Source: Pseudomonadota bacterium
Lineage (GTDB): Bacteria > Pseudomonadota > Gammaproteobacteria > Halothiobacillales > Halothiobacillaceae
Length of the DNA: 13,900 bases
Direction: 5' to 3'
Assembly (NCBI GenBank): GCA_021795795.1
Contig: JAJYPA010000182.1
Span: forward strand, 1-13,900
In this document: one piece after another, positions 12,531 to 13,900 of the stretch
How positions within the stretch are numbered: the stretch's first letter is position 1
How the letters are laid out: each line of letters begins with the position of its first letter
Program-made: the position numbers and the translations under genes
The notes under the pieces: generated by a model
The model's input: only the letters and a program-made list of their open reading frames with translations
Told to the model about the DNA's origin: nothing
Database searches by the model: none

Positions 12531-12576
12531 GATGCACTTCCTTACTATTTTGAAAACAGCGACTATGCCAAGATTC

Positions 12577-12605
12577 ATCTTAAACAATGTTCTGGATAAT
12601 CGCAA
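12577..12605 (-). promoter_or_regulatory. Candidate promoter of the cold-shock gene
   Basis: On the minus strand TTGCGA, 17 nt, TAAGAT; each hexamer matches the sigma-70 consensus at 4 of 6 positions, and spacing is ideal. A start near 12570 would give a leader of about 40 nt. Confidence 0.5.
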
Positions 12606-12678
12606 CACGTCAAAATTCTGGTGGATTCTTTGGTGTAAGGTATTCTCGGTGCATGATTCCACGGAGGCGAATCCCGAT

Positions 12679-12873
12679 ATGGAAGTCGAAACCCCCAACG
12701 CGCTTATCTCCAGCCTCAAAATCGACGTGCTGATCGCGAGCCGCGACAGGGCGCTAGATCTGGTGGCGCAAGCCCAGTCGGCATTTCCCAATCCCTACAA
12801 AGGTGTCGCACATTTTTCTCCCGTCATGGTTATTCCTCCACCGGCGCTAACTTTCAGCACGACAGTGGGTTGA
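12679..12873 (+). pseudogene. DUF4942 protein, N-terminal part
   Basis: This 64-aa ORF starts [20 protein letters not shown] and continues [16 protein letters not shown], the usual beginning of DUF4942-domain proteins of plasmids and integrative elements. GGAGG lies 11 nt upstream. It stops with TGA at 12873, where the ATG of the C-terminal part begins (TGATG). In intact relatives both parts form one protein of about 280 aa, so a -1 frame change (one lost base) lies shortly before 12873. Coupled re-initiation or programmed frameshifting are alternatives to a simple mutation. The exact function of DUF4942 is unknown. Confidence 0.65.
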
Positions 12874-13493
12874 TGGCCGTCGAAAAAGAAGCGGATGCCG
12901 CAGCCTGGGAGTTCCTGCTGGAACAGTCCGGCCTAAAATCGTTCATGAACAACATGCGTTACGAGAATTTCCAGAATTCGATTCACGACCGCACGTTTCC
13001 GTCATTGAGTATTGAGGCGGTCTTGGGCACCATTGCGGAACTGCACGAGCGTCGCGGCGACATGATGGAAGACGGCGTGGTCGAGATATACCGCTCGCTC
13101 TCATGGGATTACAGGACCAATTCGCCTCTGAAATTTGGCACCAAAATTATACTCCATCGCTTCTGCGAATATTGGAAGGAAACGGGTCACATACGTTTTT
13201 GCGGATACGACAGTCTGGATGATCTGATGCGCGTCATGTGCCTGCTTGAGGGAAAACCGGAACCCGACCACCGCAACGGCATGCGGGTCCAACTTGAAGC
13301 GGCACACCAGGCGGGCGCAGCCGAGATGGAAAACTCTTATCTCAAGGTGCGCTGGTACCGGAAATGGTCCGGTCACGTTACCTTCAGAGATCAGCGCATG
13401 ATCGACCAACTAAACCTAGTCATTGCGCGGCGGTTCCCGAACGTGTTGGGCGTCGATACCGCTGAGCGCGCAGATGGGAAATGTTATGCCTAA
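12873..13493 (+). CDS. DUF4942-domain protein, main C-terminal part
   Basis: From the ATG at 12873 this 206-aa ORF carries nearly the whole DUF4942 core: AWEFLLEQSGLKSFM, SLSWDYRTNSPLKFGTKII, DSLDDLMRVMCLLEGKPEPD followed by HRNGM, and VRWYRKWSGHVTFRDQRM then LNLVIARRFP. These blocks match the family in order. DUF4942 genes are common cargo on proteobacterial plasmids, prophages and integrative elements; no biochemical role is established to my knowledge. The N-terminal about 65 residues are encoded in another frame directly upstream. Its end overlaps the helicase start by 8 nt, implying one transcript. Confidence 0.85.
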   Translation: MAVEKEADAAAWEFLLEQSGLKSFMNNMRYENFQNSIHDRTFPSLSIEAVLGTIAELHERRGDMMEDGVVEIYRSLSWDYRTNSPLKFGTKIILHRFCEYWKETGHIRFCGYDSLDDLMRVMCLLEGKPEPDHRNGMRVQLEAAHQAGAAEMENSYLKVRWYRKWSGHVTFRDQRMIDQLNLVIARRFPNVLGVDTAERADGKCYA

Positions 13494-13900
13494 TGGTCGA
13501 ACATGTTTCTATTGCTCTGATATTAATGAGCAAGCACAGAAAACGCGCATTGGCGAGCAACAGGAGAAATCGCGGATGATCTATCAGGAAAAGAAGGGGC
13601 AAGAGCAAAAATTGCAGGTGGCTCGCAATCTGCGAATCACACAAATCTTGACGCTGGCCGGCGACCGCCACTGGAGCCGCATCTTCCCGAACCACCAACT
13701 CGGCGCACGGCACCTGGAGGCCTATCTGGGACCGACCAACAGCGGCAAGACGTATCAGGCGCTCCAAGCCCTCAAGCCGCTCAAGACGCACGAGCGCGGC
13801 GTGTATCTGGCTCCACTACGATTGCTCGCCATCGAGGTCTGCGAAGAACTCCGCAGCCAGGGCGTCGCCGTCTCGCTGATCACCGGAGAAGAACGCGACA
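13486..13900 (+). CDS. SUV3-type ATP-dependent helicase, N-terminal part (runs off window)
   Basis: The visible 138 residues contain YLGPTNSGKTYQALQAL (Walker A, GPTNSGKT at residues 82-89), RGVYLAPLRLLAIEVCEEL (motif Ia) and VSLITGEERD (the LLTGEE segment). These three are characteristic of the SUV3/mitochondrial-type RNA/DNA helicase family of superfamily 2. The start is uncertain: 13486 overlaps the DUF4942 stop by 8 nt and adds an N-terminus with CFYC, while the ATG at 13576 has a stronger AGGAG. The N-terminal extension (QQEKSRMIYQEKKGQEQKLQ) is a charged helix. DEAD box and C-terminal domain lie outside the window. Confidence 0.8.
   Translation, partial: MPNGRTCFYCSDINEQAQKTRIGEQQEKSRMIYQEKKGQEQKLQVARNLRITQILTLAGDRHWSRIFPNHQLGARHLEAYLGPTNSGKTYQALQALKPLKTHERGVYLAPLRLLAIEVCEELRSQGVAVSLITGEERD

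Noticed and set aside
1..13900. CRISPR array, tRNA or rRNA genes
   Set aside because: No regularly spaced repeats, no tRNA cloverleaf and no rRNA-like segments were seen by eye.

Overview
The window is an accessory (genomic-island, plasmid or prophage-remnant type) stretch from a Gram-negative bacterium. Direct evidence is outer-membrane beta-barrel proteins, a lipoprotein with a lipobox, Sec signal peptides, Shine-Dalgarno (SD) starts and a DUF4942 gene of the kind carried on proteobacterial mobile DNA. An acidophilic chemolithotroph such as Acidithiobacillus is my impression from the periplasmic and outer-membrane proteins. Nothing in the window proves it.

Left arm, minus strand (4289 down to 1). 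Genes follow each other with ATGA, TGATG, TAATG or GTGA stop/start overlaps almost throughout. In transcription order they are: two unknown soluble proteins; a 323-aa outer-membrane barrel (OMP1); a Met/Gln/Arg-rich secreted protein; a 44-aa protein; an 83-aa membrane protein; a DNA cytosine methyltransferase cut off after its first motif; a beta-barrel without signal peptide; a PP-loop (SGGKDS) protein cut off after 23 residues; a hydrophobic stretch; a mini glycyl-radical protein like the C-terminus of NrdD; and a partial ORF at the edge. Two junction sequences each occur twice (21 nt and 12 nt), so gene borders seem to have been reused during rearrangement.

Centre. A 270-bp divergent region with a perfect 10+10 dyad (4417-4437) separates this arm from a tight plus-strand four-gene operon (4560-7624): an acidic-tailed protein, a J-domain co-chaperone, and two large proteins of no recognised family. 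This is the best candidate for an undescribed system. It is followed by a lipoprotein/periplasmic protein pair (7708-8729), a 55-aa two-helix membrane protein (8936-9103), a small winged-helix-like protein, and a second barrel (OMP2) homologous to OMP1 with its own terminator.

Right arm. A three-gene overlapping cluster (10570-11498) ends in an isoprenylcysteine methyltransferase-like gene that is frameshifted and truncated at its 3' end. Facing it on the minus strand are two small coiled-coil proteins sharing a motif, and a cold-shock protein with a clear promoter and terminator. On the plus strand a DUF4942 gene is split by a -1 frame change and overlaps a SUV3-type helicase gene that runs off the window.

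No tRNA, rRNA, CRISPR array or intact transposase was seen. No gap without a gene exceeds 300 bases.
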